This document shows positions 14,857 to 22,329 of a stretch of 24,134 nucleotides of DNA, one piece after another. Positions within the stretch are counted from its first letter, which is position 1. Every line of letters begins with the position of its first letter. The notes under the pieces are model-generated. The model ran no database searches. It was not told the DNA's origin and saw only the letters and a program-made list of their open reading frames with translations. Source of the DNA: Candidatus Woesearchaeota archaeon (GTDB lineage Archaea; Nanobdellota; Nanobdellia; Woesearchaeales; UBA11576); the NCBI GenBank assembly GCA_027083015.1, contig JALWQS010000054.1, positions 1 to 24,134 of the forward strand, written 5' to 3'. Position numbers and translations under genes: made by a program.

Positions 14857-15615
14857 TCAGATATACAGATAATATTTATTCTCTTCTTTCCACGTTGATA
14901 TCGGCACCTCTCCGAATTCACATCGTTTACAAGTAGAATCCAATGTTATCCACCCGTCTTTCTCTTTGTATTTTTTCGGCGCGTCAGCTATCATTACCTG
15001 AACATAGACGTGATTCGGTATGAATGCCAGTCTTGTACGGATTCCTACTGCTTGCAACAGATTGGCCAACAATATTGACAGTCCGTCGCAGTCTGCCCCT
15101 CCCGTGTACAATACTTCATATGGGTTATCAAGGTACCCTTTTGGCGGGTCACTTACATATTCTATATTATCTCTTACCCAATAGAACAACGCTTTTGCCT
15201 GACAAACTTTTACTGCTGGACAGCTTTGTGCAACAATCCTTGAAGCCATGTTTCTTATAGGCGCTTCATCAGACAACATCATCTTCAGGTAGTTGTTTCT
15301 GTACTCACGCGATATCTTCACAGCTGAACTGTTGTTGATACCCGCCAGATAAGCAATGTTTTCCGGTATCACTTCTTTGCCCGGCAAGTTCCTCGGTTCA
15401 GGATCTTCTTTGATCCCATAATAAGGCACAACCATGACTATTATAAGCAGTGCAAGAAATAAACCTCCAATAATGCTTCCTATATGAACTTCTTTCCCTC
15501 TTATCCTTATCTTTCGTCTTGATCGGGGCTTCTCTTTTCCTTCTGCTAATCGTTTCTCTTCTTCCTCTGCTACTCTGATAAGGTCTTCTTCTATGTTCTT
15601 ATCATCCATTTTCAT
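14857..15615 (-). CDS. Membrane-anchored transglutaminase-like protein
   Basis: A 252-aa protein with a charged cytoplasmic N terminus (1-44), one membrane helix at about 46-66 (IGSIIGGLFLALLIIVMVVP) and an extracytoplasmic transglutaminase-like (papain-fold) domain at about 115-235. The catalytic triad is visible: Cys176 in GGADCDGLS, His202 in NHVYVQV and Asp226 in WITLDST. Further Cys (SCPAVKVC; TCKRC) may form disulfides. The domain has the compact archaeal form with ALFYWVRDNIEYVSDP before the Cys. Such proteins are usually taken to be proteases or amidases acting on envelope proteins; the substrate is unknown. An alternative ATG lies two codons in. It is divergent from the cis-prenyltransferase gene. 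Confidence 0.85.
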   Translation of the reverse strand: MKMDDKNIEEDLIRVAEEEEKRLAEGKEKPRSRRKIRIRGKEVHIGSIIGGLFLALLIIVMVVPYYGIKEDPEPRNLPGKEVIPENIAYLAGINNSSAVKISREYRNNYLKMMLSDEAPIRNMASRIVAQSCPAVKVCQAKALFYWVRDNIEYVSDPPKGYLDNPYEVLYTGGADCDGLSILLANLLQAVGIRTRLAFIPNHVYVQVMIADAPKKYKEKDGWITLDSTCKRCEFGEVPISTWKEENKYYLYI

Positions 15616-15680
15616 TCTTTCCCATTTTTTTCTTACAGGCTTGTTTATTCTATTGCCCGTTCTTGATGTACAGGTAAAAA

Positions 15681-15690
15681 TATTTATAAA
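15681..15690 (+). promoter_or_regulatory. TATA box of the cis-prenyltransferase gene
   Basis: TATTTATAAA is centred about 25 nt upstream of the ATG at 15711, which fits a leaderless transcript and supports that start over the in-frame TTG at 15705. Confidence 0.55.
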
Positions 15691-15710
15691 TCATTTTATT
15701 CTACTTGGCT

Positions 15711-16466
15711 ATGATGACCGAATTATCTGAATCTAAAGCTGTTGATACAAACGATACAAACACCAGTAGTATGGATGTCCCTAAGCACATTGGCATAATC
15801 CTTGATGGTAACCGCAGGTTTGCTAAGCGCCTGATGATGAAACCCTGGAAAGGCCATGAATGGGGCGCTAAGAAGATTGAAAAACTGTTTGAGTGGTGCA
15901 AAGAGATAGGGATTGATGAACTCACCCTTTACACCTTTTCTATGCAGAACTTCAACCGTCCAAAAGAAGAGTTTGATATGCTCATGAAGATATTTCGCGA
16001 GACTTTTTCTGATAAGAGACTCAGGGAAAATATCAGGAAATATGATCTTAAGGTCAATTTTATAGGGCGCATCCACCTTTTTCCAAAGGACGTATATGAT
16101 GCTATGCTTGATCTTATGGAATTTACCAGGGATCATAAGTCATATAAGGTCAATTTTGCTATGGCTTATGGCGGCCAGGAAGAGATCATCGATGCTACCA
16201 GAAAAATAGCTGAGAAAATAAAGAGCGGCGACCTGTCTCCTGAACAAATCAATAAAGAAATCTTTGAAGATAATCTTTACATGAAAGATCAGCCCGCTTT
16301 TATCATCAGGACAGGCGGCGATCATAGGACTTCTAATTTCCTGATCTGGCAGTCATGGTATAGTGAATGGTTTTTTCTTCAAAAGACCTGGCCTGAGTTT
16401 GAGAAAGAAGACCTTCTACAGTGTATCTCACAATTCAACAAGAGAGAACGCAGATTTGGCAAGTGA
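15711..16466 (+). CDS. uppS: Cis-prenyltransferase (undecaprenyl/polyprenyl diphosphate synthase family)
   Basis: A 251-aa cis-prenyltransferase that condenses isopentenyl diphosphate onto an allylic primer to make the long polyprenyl diphosphate carrier used in glycan and N-glycosylation pathways. Conserved regions are HIGIILDGNRRFAK (with the catalytic Asp of DGN), ELTLYTFSMQNFNRPKEE, FAMAYGGQEEIIDA, and the diphosphate-binding region RTGGDHRTSNFLIWQSWYSEW. In the last, the Arg, Arg, Ser and closing Glu are kept, but the usual Glu of RTSGE is Asp. An extra Asn/Thr-rich N terminus of about 20 aa precedes the core. The start at 15711 (or the adjacent ATG at 15714) follows the TATA box spacing. 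It converges with the next gene across 15 bp. Confidence 0.93.
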   Translation: MMTELSESKAVDTNDTNTSSMDVPKHIGIILDGNRRFAKRLMMKPWKGHEWGAKKIEKLFEWCKEIGIDELTLYTFSMQNFNRPKEEFDMLMKIFRETFSDKRLRENIRKYDLKVNFIGRIHLFPKDVYDAMLDLMEFTRDHKSYKVNFAMAYGGQEEIIDATRKIAEKIKSGDLSPEQINKEIFEDNLYMKDQPAFIIRTGGDHRTSNFLIWQSWYSEWFFLQKTWPEFEKEDLLQCISQFNKRERRFGK

Positions 16467-16481
16467 ACAAGTATTGCGAGA

Positions 16482-18011
16482 TCACATATAATGATATCCC
16501 TTGTTTCCCCTATGATGCCTTAACCCATGAGGTAAGTCTACTTTCAGAAGATCATTCTCTCTTATGAATTCCGGTGTCAGGACTCTGTTAGGGTCTTCAC
16601 CCCTCTCCAGACACTTAGCTGCTGTTGCCATCATGAAATTTATGTAGATCTGCAATGTCTTATGTTCCAGCATACCAAAATTAGTGAAACCTCGCGCGTC
16701 AGAATTGGTTATAACTATACCATCAATAGATTTTGATGAGAGCACATCCACTGCTTTATGCGTGAAGTTAGTTCTTGTAGCGTATATCAATACCCGTTCC
16801 GGCGTCCCCAGCAATCTCTCATCTCTTCTCATATCGCCCTTATAGACTCCCCTTAAGACCTCTATGTTTCTTTGCATCGTTCCTCCGCTTCTTATCGCAT
16901 CATCGAACACCAGCACTTGCATGTTGTCCAGTCCATTCTCCAATCCTTCCACATCCTTGAGCTTAAGCATGACCACTTTTCCGGTCCTGTCCCTTCTTTT
17001 ACTCATAGTAGCTAATGAGGAATTCTTCAACCCCGACTTTTTTCTAACTGCTTTCACAAATCCTCGCGCTCCCGCATCAGGTGATAGGAACAGAATTCTT
17101 TTTCCACTGTTTGACAGATCAAGTTCCAGGATATTCTCGCCTTTTTGTGTGAAGAAACTTCCTATTATCGGCGCCAGGTCGAGATGTACGGGCTTGATAT
17201 GATGCCTGTCGGTGCTTCCTGTCCTTAAGGCCTGTTCGTACATCGGCCTGTACCATTCATTGACCTCTTCTGCTATCTGCATCGTCTCTTTCAACGCATG
17301 TGCATGTGGAAACACCACAGAATCTACGCCCTTGGTAATCAGGTGTTTGAAGAAGGTCTGCAATGTTTTTCCCTGACCATCATATCTTCTTCTTGACTCT
17401 TCATCCTGCATCCTTTTATGCTCAAGATCATGAACTCCCCTTTCCTGCGCCCCATAAGGCAAAGAGTATGCCAGCAGTACGACAGCACTTGCTCCGTTCT
17501 GCTTTGCTGTTTCAGCCAATGTGCCTATCCTCCACGCAAGGTCCTGTACGCTCAGGTGGTTTGATAAGGTGTGTGTAATGTAGACCACCATACCCTCCAG
17601 TCCGAAGCCGAATCTCGCTTGGTAACGTTCTCTTACCCTCTGAAGAAGCACAGGATATTGTTCATCGTCGGGTCTGGCACTATAAGTATTCAGCAGCTCT
17701 ATACCGCCCTGTTCTGCATAGGTTTCTTCTATAAACCTCTCAGCATCAGGATAATAGTTCAGGAGATATCTGGCAAATTCCTGCCCATCTTCATCCAAAC
17801 ATCTTTTTGTCTGGAACGTAGCTAAGTATTCGTCATCATCAAACACCCTATGTTTTATTATCGTGTCGGGATGGACATTCTTTAGTCCCAGATGGTCAGC
17901 GACATATCTTGCTTCTTTCGGTCCACCTCTGGTAGATATGACAACTCTCTGCGCAGGATTAAGCTCTCCTTTTCCCAACGGATTTTCAGCTTTGTGTATG
18001 AAATAGACCAT
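16482..18011 (-). CDS. Long PRPP-synthetase-like phosphoribosyltransferase-fold protein
   Basis: A 509-aa protein clearly related to ribose-phosphate pyrophosphokinase (which makes PRPP from ribose-5-phosphate and ATP) but about 190 aa longer than the usual 290-320. Matching elements in order are VVYITHTLSNHLSVQDL (142-158), AYSLPYGAQER (181-191, usually PYxxYxRQDR), HLDLAPIIGSFF (276-287), LSPDAGARGF (309-318), SKRRDRTG (337-344, the catalytic Lys/Arg loop), VLVFDDAIRSGGTM (366-379, the PRPP-binding loop) and THKAVDVL with GIVITNS (417-437). The first 140 aa and a segment at about 195-245 are extra. The key loop residues look intact, so enzyme activity is plausible, though the changed PYGAQER motif leaves the substrate open. 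A good Shine-Dalgarno (GGAGG) precedes the ATG. Confidence 0.82.
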   Translation of the reverse strand: MVYFIHKAENPLGKGELNPAQRVVISTRGGPKEARYVADHLGLKNVHPDTIIKHRVFDDDEYLATFQTKRCLDEDGQEFARYLLNYYPDAERFIEETYAEQGGIELLNTYSARPDDEQYPVLLQRVRERYQARFGFGLEGMVVYITHTLSNHLSVQDLAWRIGTLAETAKQNGASAVVLLAYSLPYGAQERGVHDLEHKRMQDEESRRRYDGQGKTLQTFFKHLITKGVDSVVFPHAHALKETMQIAEEVNEWYRPMYEQALRTGSTDRHHIKPVHLDLAPIIGSFFTQKGENILELDLSNSGKRILFLSPDAGARGFVKAVRKKSGLKNSSLATMSKRRDRTGKVVMLKLKDVEGLENGLDNMQVLVFDDAIRSGGTMQRNIEVLRGVYKGDMRRDERLLGTPERVLIYATRTNFTHKAVDVLSSKSIDGIVITNSDARGFTNFGMLEHKTLQIYINFMMATAAKCLERGEDPNRVLTPEFIRENDLLKVDLPHGLRHHRGNKGYHYM

Positions 18012-18062
18012 TAAGCCCCCTCCTATGTTTTGGATCAGTCAGACAATCTTGTTGGTATGCTC

Positions 18063-18107
18063 CAGCACCTCCTCAGCACCTATTGGTCATCTGACTCTTA
18101 TATAGTT
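18063..18107 (-). promoter_or_regulatory. Promoter of the PRPP-synthetase-like gene with helical-phase direct repeat
   Basis: The minus-strand TATA element AACTATATAAG (18097-18107) would start transcription near 18075, leaving a leader of about 63 nt. Over that point the plus-strand octamer CAGCACCT occurs twice (18063-18070 and 18074-18081), 11 bp apart, about one helical turn. A 7-bp inverted repeat, AGTCAGA (18037-18043) with TCTGACT (18090-18096), flanks it. The arrangement suggests a regulator binding site. The rest of the 247-bp gap is AT-rich, with no gene seen. Confidence 0.4.
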
Positions 18108-18258
18108 TTTTTAACACTGTTTTGGGACAACTTCTTTCTTTCCCTCTGCAGACCATCGAATATATGCGGTCAAGAAAACATATTATCAGGAAAACATTTT
18201 TTACAAGAACACCTTTCTACAAAAAGATCTTTAAGAAGAATATTGCCCCAGCACATAT

Positions 18259-19422
18259 TCAGACATCAGTTCTTTTTGAGAGAGTGATACGGTGAGCTTT
18301 CTCTTTGTCGATGGATCCTGCAATGTCAGGATCGATCTCTCCCCGCAGCACCGACGAGTTAAACATTTGGTAGTTAATGCTTGACAACTTGTCATAAAGT
18401 CCTTTCTCTTTCAACAGTCTTATGAGCGCTTCTTTCTCTTCCCCTTCGGGCATGATAATCCTCTCATATTCTTTCACGCTCACCTTCCTGTTGGATCCGT
18501 AAATAGTATCTACCCCTTGTTGCTCAGAGAACAACACCAGCTTTTCTTTCAGCTCTTCCAGCTTTTTCTCAGCAATTCTTTTTTGTTCGCTTAGCTCACT
18601 GTACTCATCAACGAGTTTTACACCGTCGTCAGCTTTGAACTCTTCCGTTGTCTTATTCTCCAGAGTAGTCGCATGCCTGAATGAAGGGCATATTTCTTTG
18701 TATTCACACCAGTCACACAGGCGCGTCACGTTTGTAGGCCATTCCTTACAGGTCTCTATCTCTTTGATAGTCTTCATGACATCCTCTTGCAATGTTTTCA
18801 GCTGTTCGTCTGTACGTTCTGACCTGACCTCTTTGTCAAAGGCCAGCATATGCCATAAGAGCACAACTTTTTTTGCGTCTTTGAACTTATCTTTAACCCA
18901 GATGGAATACATGGCCAGTTGTTCATCGGAATCTGCGTCTTCTTGAGTCTTCATGGAGCTGTTAGTCTTATAGTCGCATACGTAGTAGGTGTCTTTTATG
19001 TAGCTTAACCGGTCTATGCGTACGTGCCACCTGTTTCCGTCAGGCAATGTCAGAAAATCTTTTGTCTCGACACCTATCGTCGTCATCTGATCAAATGGCC
19101 GGTAATGTTCGTAATAGTCTCTGATGTATTTCTCTCCCATAGCTTTGTAGTTTTCTTCAGTATATTCTTCCTTAGCGATCTTTATATCATCAGCCCAGCC
19201 CCTATTCCATAACTCATGATAGTGTTCAAGAAGTTCTTCAGCAGAAGGGATCTTCTGATGCTGTACATCCCTGTAAAGCTTTTCCAGCACTTGATGGACA
19301 ACATCTCCCATGAATGCTTCTACTGTTGTCGAGACCTCAACCTCTACCTTATCTACATAGTGGCATTTGTATCTGAACCGGCATTGCCTGAACATGTTTA
19401 TCTTAGAGTGGGAATAAGCCAT
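18259..19422 (-). CDS. Fe-S cluster PD-(D/E)XK nuclease, Cas4/AddB-like
   Basis: A 387-aa PD-(D/E)XK superfamily nuclease. Visible motifs are His43 (GDVVHQVLEKLY), Asp137 (VRIDRLSYI), Asp150-x-Lys152 (YVCDYKTNSS) and the QxxxY motif at Gln168 (DEQLAMYS). Four Cys in the Cas4/AddB arrangement, Cys14 (RQCRFRYK) and Cys236/239/245 (LCDWCEYKEICPSF), would hold an iron-sulfur cluster closing the nuclease ring. After about residue 260 comes a coiled-coil segment (SELSEQKRIAEKKLEELKEKLV) and a C-terminal domain with no match I recognise. It is probably a DNA-processing exonuclease in repair or recombination. It is not next to cas genes, a helicase or rad50, and no CRISPR array is in the window. A TATA box 27 nt upstream indicates a leaderless transcript. 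Confidence 0.88.
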   Translation of the reverse strand: MAYSHSKINMFRQCRFRYKCHYVDKVEVEVSTTVEAFMGDVVHQVLEKLYRDVQHQKIPSAEELLEHYHELWNRGWADDIKIAKEEYTEENYKAMGEKYIRDYYEHYRPFDQMTTIGVETKDFLTLPDGNRWHVRIDRLSYIKDTYYVCDYKTNSSMKTQEDADSDEQLAMYSIWVKDKFKDAKKVVLLWHMLAFDKEVRSERTDEQLKTLQEDVMKTIKEIETCKEWPTNVTRLCDWCEYKEICPSFRHATTLENKTTEEFKADDGVKLVDEYSELSEQKRIAEKKLEELKEKLVLFSEQQGVDTIYGSNRKVSVKEYERIIMPEGEEKEALIRLLKEKGLYDKLSSINYQMFNSSVLRGEIDPDIAGSIDKEKAHRITLSKRTDV

Positions 19423-19442
19423 GCCTTACCTGTTCAGTTTTT

Positions 19443-19457
19443 GATATTTATATCTTT
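19443..19457 (-). promoter_or_regulatory. TATA box of the Fe-S nuclease gene
   Basis: AAAGATATAAATATC on the minus strand is centred 27 nt upstream of the ATG at 19422, the standard leaderless spacing. The rest of the 248-bp divergent region is AT-rich, with a degenerate 15-bp tandem repeat at 19484-19513. Confidence 0.5.
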
Positions 19458-19597
19458 GTATCTGTAACGCCCTCTTATATGCAATACCTTATATCTCTAT
19501 ACCTTGTATCTATATGACTAATACTTAGCCATCTTGAGAGAACATTAACAGATCAAGATTTTGGTTCATTCAAGATCACAGTTCATATTTCAATAAA

Positions 19598-19664
19598 TTA
19601 TATAAACCCCTTCTCTTATTTTCTTCAGATATATTGTCCAAGCATTGTCCAAGCGAAAAGAGGT
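19598..19664 (+). promoter_or_regulatory. Promoter, tandem repeat and RBS of the DUF333 lipoprotein gene
   Basis: TTATATAAA (19598-19606) is a good TATA box with a predicted start near 19630. The leader then begins with a perfect tandem duplication of the 11-mer ATTGTCCAAGC (19633-19643 and 19644-19654). A Shine-Dalgarno GAGGT (19660-19664) follows, 6 nt before the ATG at 19671. Confidence 0.55.
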
Positions 19665-19670
19665 AATAAC

Positions 19671-20216
19671 ATGAGACTATCCATCAGGAAAAGACCTTTG
19701 GTGTTCATGTTCCCGTCCATAGTATTATTGTCTTTCCTTTTGCTGTCTCTTTCTGGCTGCGGTCATGGCAAGCCTCAAAAATATATGGGCACTAATCAGG
19801 AACAGGCTGAGAAGTGGGAAGCTGTCAAGACCGGGATCGCGAATCCTGCCTCTAAATACTGCGTAGATCAGGGTTTTTCATGGTCATCAAGAAAGGATGT
19901 CAAGGGTAATGAGTACGGCATCTGTACTTTTCATGACGGTTCTTGGTGTGAGGAATGGGCTTATTACCGAGGGTACTGTAAACCAGGAACGAATATCACT
20001 GTCTGTGGCGATCAATTCGTCGGTAAGCTTACATGTCCAGGAGATTATATTCCTGTCTGCGCTAAGATAAACAGTACTATAAACAGTTCTGTTTCAGGCG
20101 GTTTTGTTGAGAAAGACTTCAACAATGCTTGTTTTGCCTGTACTTCTGGTGAGCCAATCATCGGTTATGTCTTTGGTACCTGTGAGAAAAAATTGGTGGG
20201 TGCAAAAAAAAGATGA
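19671..20216 (+). CDS. Lipoprotein with DUF333 and Kazal-like domains
   Basis: A 181-aa predicted lipoprotein. The signal segment ends in the lipobox SLSGC with Cys30. Residues about 57-104 form a DUF333 domain (ANPASKYCVDQGF, GNEYGICTFHDGSWCEEWAYYRGYC), a small disulfide-rich module first seen in bacterial envelope proteins. Residues about 122-171 (CPGDYIPVC, DFNNACFACTSG, YVFGTCE) have the Cys spacing and PVC/NAC motifs of a Kazal-type protease-inhibitor domain, with an Asn/Ser-rich insertion in the usual DGKTY loop. A role in binding or inhibiting an extracellular protease is possible but unproven. Its stop overlaps the phosphodiesterase start (ATGA), so the two are translated from one mRNA. 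Confidence 0.82.
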   Translation: MRLSIRKRPLVFMFPSIVLLSFLLLSLSGCGHGKPQKYMGTNQEQAEKWEAVKTGIANPASKYCVDQGFSWSSRKDVKGNEYGICTFHDGSWCEEWAYYRGYCKPGTNITVCGDQFVGKLTCPGDYIPVCAKINSTINSSVSGGFVEKDFNNACFACTSGEPIIGYVFGTCEKKLVGAKKR

Positions 20217-20689
20217 AAATTGGTATAATCTCAGATACACATGATAATGTAGATAATATCCTAAAGGCAGTATCTGTCTTCAAGCAGGAAGGTGTCTCTT
20301 ATGTTGTCCATTGCGGCGATATCGTAGCTCCTGCCACTTTGAAACATTTTAAGGGTATAAGGTTGAAGCTTGTCCTTGGCAATTGTGATGGTGACATTCA
20401 AATGATCAAGAAAGTCTGTGAGGAAATGAGTTTTGAGTTCCTGGGCACATATTCAGAATTTTCTGAATCAGGAAAGACCTTTTTTGTCATGCATAAACCT
20501 CCTGATGAGTACGCGCCTGAAAAGATCGGTTCTTATGATTATATACTTCATGGCCATACCCACAAGAAGAGAGATGAGCACATAAAAGGTACGCACATAA
20601 TAAATCCAGGCGCGCATTACTGGCATAGCGAAGGTACAATAGCCATCCTTGACATACCGGAGGACAAGGTCAAGTTCGTAAAATTATGA
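20213..20689 (+). CDS. MJ0936/YfcE-family metallophosphoesterase
   Basis: A 158-aa calcineurin-like phosphoesterase of the compact MJ0936/YfcE type, a two-metal phosphodiesterase. Metal-binding motifs are complete: SDTHDN (Asp8, His10), VVHCGDI, LGNCDGD (replacing the usual GNCD/GNHD), FVMHKPPDEY (usually HGH), LHGHTHKK and INPGAHYWH (usually NPGS). The last two departures are mild. The substrate is unknown; relatives cleave model phosphodiesters. The ATG overlaps the stop of the lipoprotein gene by 4 bp although the products work on opposite sides of the membrane, so the pairing may be transcriptional only. Confidence 0.92.
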   Translation: MKIGIISDTHDNVDNILKAVSVFKQEGVSYVVHCGDIVAPATLKHFKGIRLKLVLGNCDGDIQMIKKVCEEMSFEFLGTYSEFSESGKTFFVMHKPPDEYAPEKIGSYDYILHGHTHKKRDEHIKGTHIINPGAHYWHSEGTIAILDIPEDKVKFVKL

Positions 20690-20778
20690 TCGTCCAAGAA
20701 ATATTTTAAGAGTCAGGAAATACCCGTGAATACTCACGTACCACTATACTTATCATAAGATACATCCGGAGGAAAAAC

Positions 20779-21552
20779 ATGCCTGTCAAAGAGATAATAT
20801 TTCAGAACAGTCTGCACCACGCACTTCACGGAGTGCTCAAATGGCCCGACTCTGTCGATCGTTCAGAGTTTCCTCTCGTCATAGTCCTGCATAAGTTCGC
20901 GTCTAATTCTGACCATGAGCTTATCGTCAACATAGCTAATTTTCTTTACCCATATGGTTATGCCACTTTAAGGTTTGATTTTCACGGTCATGGACAATCA
21001 GAAGGTAAGCTTGAGGAGAACACGATAACCCAGGAGATAGATGATGTGTTATCTGCTATCAGTTTTTGTGAGGAGCTTGATATGATAACACCCGGTAAGG
21101 CAACACTCATCGGTCATGGGATGGGCGCAGATGTCGGCCTATTAGCGGCTGCCCGTGATGAACGTGTAAAATGTCTTGTTCTTCTAAGTGCTAGTTCTGA
21201 CCTTACTAACCACTTACATCATTTTTCTGATGGCATGCTTAATGAGATAAAGACCAAAGGGTATACTGTCCACCACCTGTTTGGCAGGATCAACAAGTCA
21301 TTCATCAGTCACCTGCAAAGGTATAATCCTAAAGAAGAACTGAAAAAACTCTCTATACCAGTACTTTTTGTTCATGGCAGCAATGATTTTTCTGTAAGAT
21401 GGGAAAGTTCCAGAGATCTTTTTTTTGCTGCTAATGAACCGAAGCAGCTTGAAATAATCGAAGGTGCAGACCATTGGTTCAGAGATCCTGAACATCGGCA
21501 AAGAGTATTAGAGCTGATCATTGAATGGGTCAAACACCATATAGGAGGATAG
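20779..21552 (+). CDS. Alpha/beta-hydrolase fold protein lacking the nucleophile
   Basis: A 257-aa alpha/beta-hydrolase of the S33/serine-aminopeptidase-like group. The fold markers are present: LVIVLHKFAS (the oxyanion strand, usually HGF), LRFDFHGHGQSEGK, and the nucleophile elbow LIGHGMGADVG (110-120). The acid Asp203 is in VHGSNDFSV and His232 in EGADHWF. The elbow is normally GxSxG. Here residue 114 is Gly (codon GGG at 21118-21120), so the catalytic Ser is missing while Asp and His remain. It may be a non-catalytic binding protein or use another chemistry. A strong Shine-Dalgarno GGAGG lies 6 nt before the ATG. It sits in a same-strand row with phosphodiesterase and HAD genes. Confidence 0.85.
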   Translation: MPVKEIIFQNSLHHALHGVLKWPDSVDRSEFPLVIVLHKFASNSDHELIVNIANFLYPYGYATLRFDFHGHGQSEGKLEENTITQEIDDVLSAISFCEELDMITPGKATLIGHGMGADVGLLAAARDERVKCLVLLSASSDLTNHLHHFSDGMLNEIKTKGYTVHHLFGRINKSFISHLQRYNPKEELKKLSIPVLFVHGSNDFSVRWESSRDLFFAANEPKQLEIIEGADHWFRDPEHRQRVLELIIEWVKHHIGG

Positions 21553-21660
21553 CAGTTTGGTCAGCCTTCTGTGATAGTTGACAGAACAGCATATCATCAT
21601 TTATAATCGAAACCCTTAAAAATATTCATCATAATCTGTTTCTTGGGGGCTTGAGGGAAT

Positions 21661-22326
21661 ATGAAAAAGATAATCGCTTTTGATTTTGACGGCACTTTGA
21701 TCAAGACATCTGAGACTGATAAGGCTCATCAAGATTGGTTTAAGGTAATGGGTTATCTTACTAAGAGCGCTAAAGTACGCCGGCTTGGCAATAAGAAGGA
21801 TTATTTCGGTGATGTCTTCTTCGCTTTAGAAAAGCTTACAGGTCTTGACCATAAGGACCCTGCTGATAAGAGGATCATGGTCCGTCTCGCACGCAATCTT
21901 TTCCAGATGCTGTACTTAGCAAGGATCAGAAAGGAAGGCAAGGGCGTTCTTGTTGACGGCATCCTTGATGTTATCGTCGATCTTAAGCCTAAGTTTGATA
22001 TCGCTTTGGTATCCACAGCCCCTGAGGATTCTCTGGATCCTGCTCTTAAGCTGCTGGGGCTCAAGGATCTGTTTGATTATACGATCAAAGGTCCGTTGGA
22101 TCAGCAACCTTCAAAAACAGATACATTAACTTTTTTTGTCAAAAAGTTCGGCAGGCCTATCATATATGTCGGTAACGCTCTTGAGGATGCTAAAGCTTGC
22201 AAAGCGTTAGATATTCCTTTTGTCCTCGCAAAATGGGATAAATTTGATAAAGAAGCAGAACCCTTGGCTAAGTATAAGCTCAGTAAGCCCCAAGAACTTA
22301 TTGGCGTGATCAAGCTGGAGGCTTGA
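21661..22326 (+). CDS. HAD-superfamily hydrolase-like protein
   Basis: A 221-aa HAD protein. Motif I DFDGTL (Asp8 nucleophile, Asp10), motif II VSTA (118-120), the Lys of motif III (PSKTDTL, Lys152) and motif IV YVGNALEDAK (169-178) are visible. The first acidic residue of motif IV (usually GD) is Asn172, while Asp176 is kept. A helical cap (about 20-95) places it in the subfamily I type, related to phosphoglycolate phosphatases. The substrate is unknown. It has TATA-like elements about 45-60 nt upstream (CATTTATAATC and CCCTTAAAAATA). Confidence 0.85.
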   Translation: MKKIIAFDFDGTLIKTSETDKAHQDWFKVMGYLTKSAKVRRLGNKKDYFGDVFFALEKLTGLDHKDPADKRIMVRLARNLFQMLYLARIRKEGKGVLVDGILDVIVDLKPKFDIALVSTAPEDSLDPALKLLGLKDLFDYTIKGPLDQQPSKTDTLTFFVKKFGRPIIYVGNALEDAKACKALDIPFVLAKWDKFDKEAEPLAKYKLSKPQELIGVIKLEA

Positions 22327-22329
22327 GAT

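Noticed and set aside
18037..18096. A riboswitch-like folded leader for the PRPP-synthetase-like gene.
   Set aside because: One arm of the main inverted repeat lies next to the TATA box, upstream of the predicted start, so it would not be in the RNA; DNA-level binding is more likely.
13983..18256. The 12-mer GCCCCAGCACAT at 13983-13994 and 18245-18256, both in intergenic DNA.
   Set aside because: It has the same chance expectation and no common position relative to a promoter or stop.
19484..19513. A degenerate 15-bp tandem repeat (ATACCTTATATCTCT / ATACCTTGTATCTAT).
   Set aside because: It is low-complexity AT-rich DNA with mismatches, weak evidence for a functional site.
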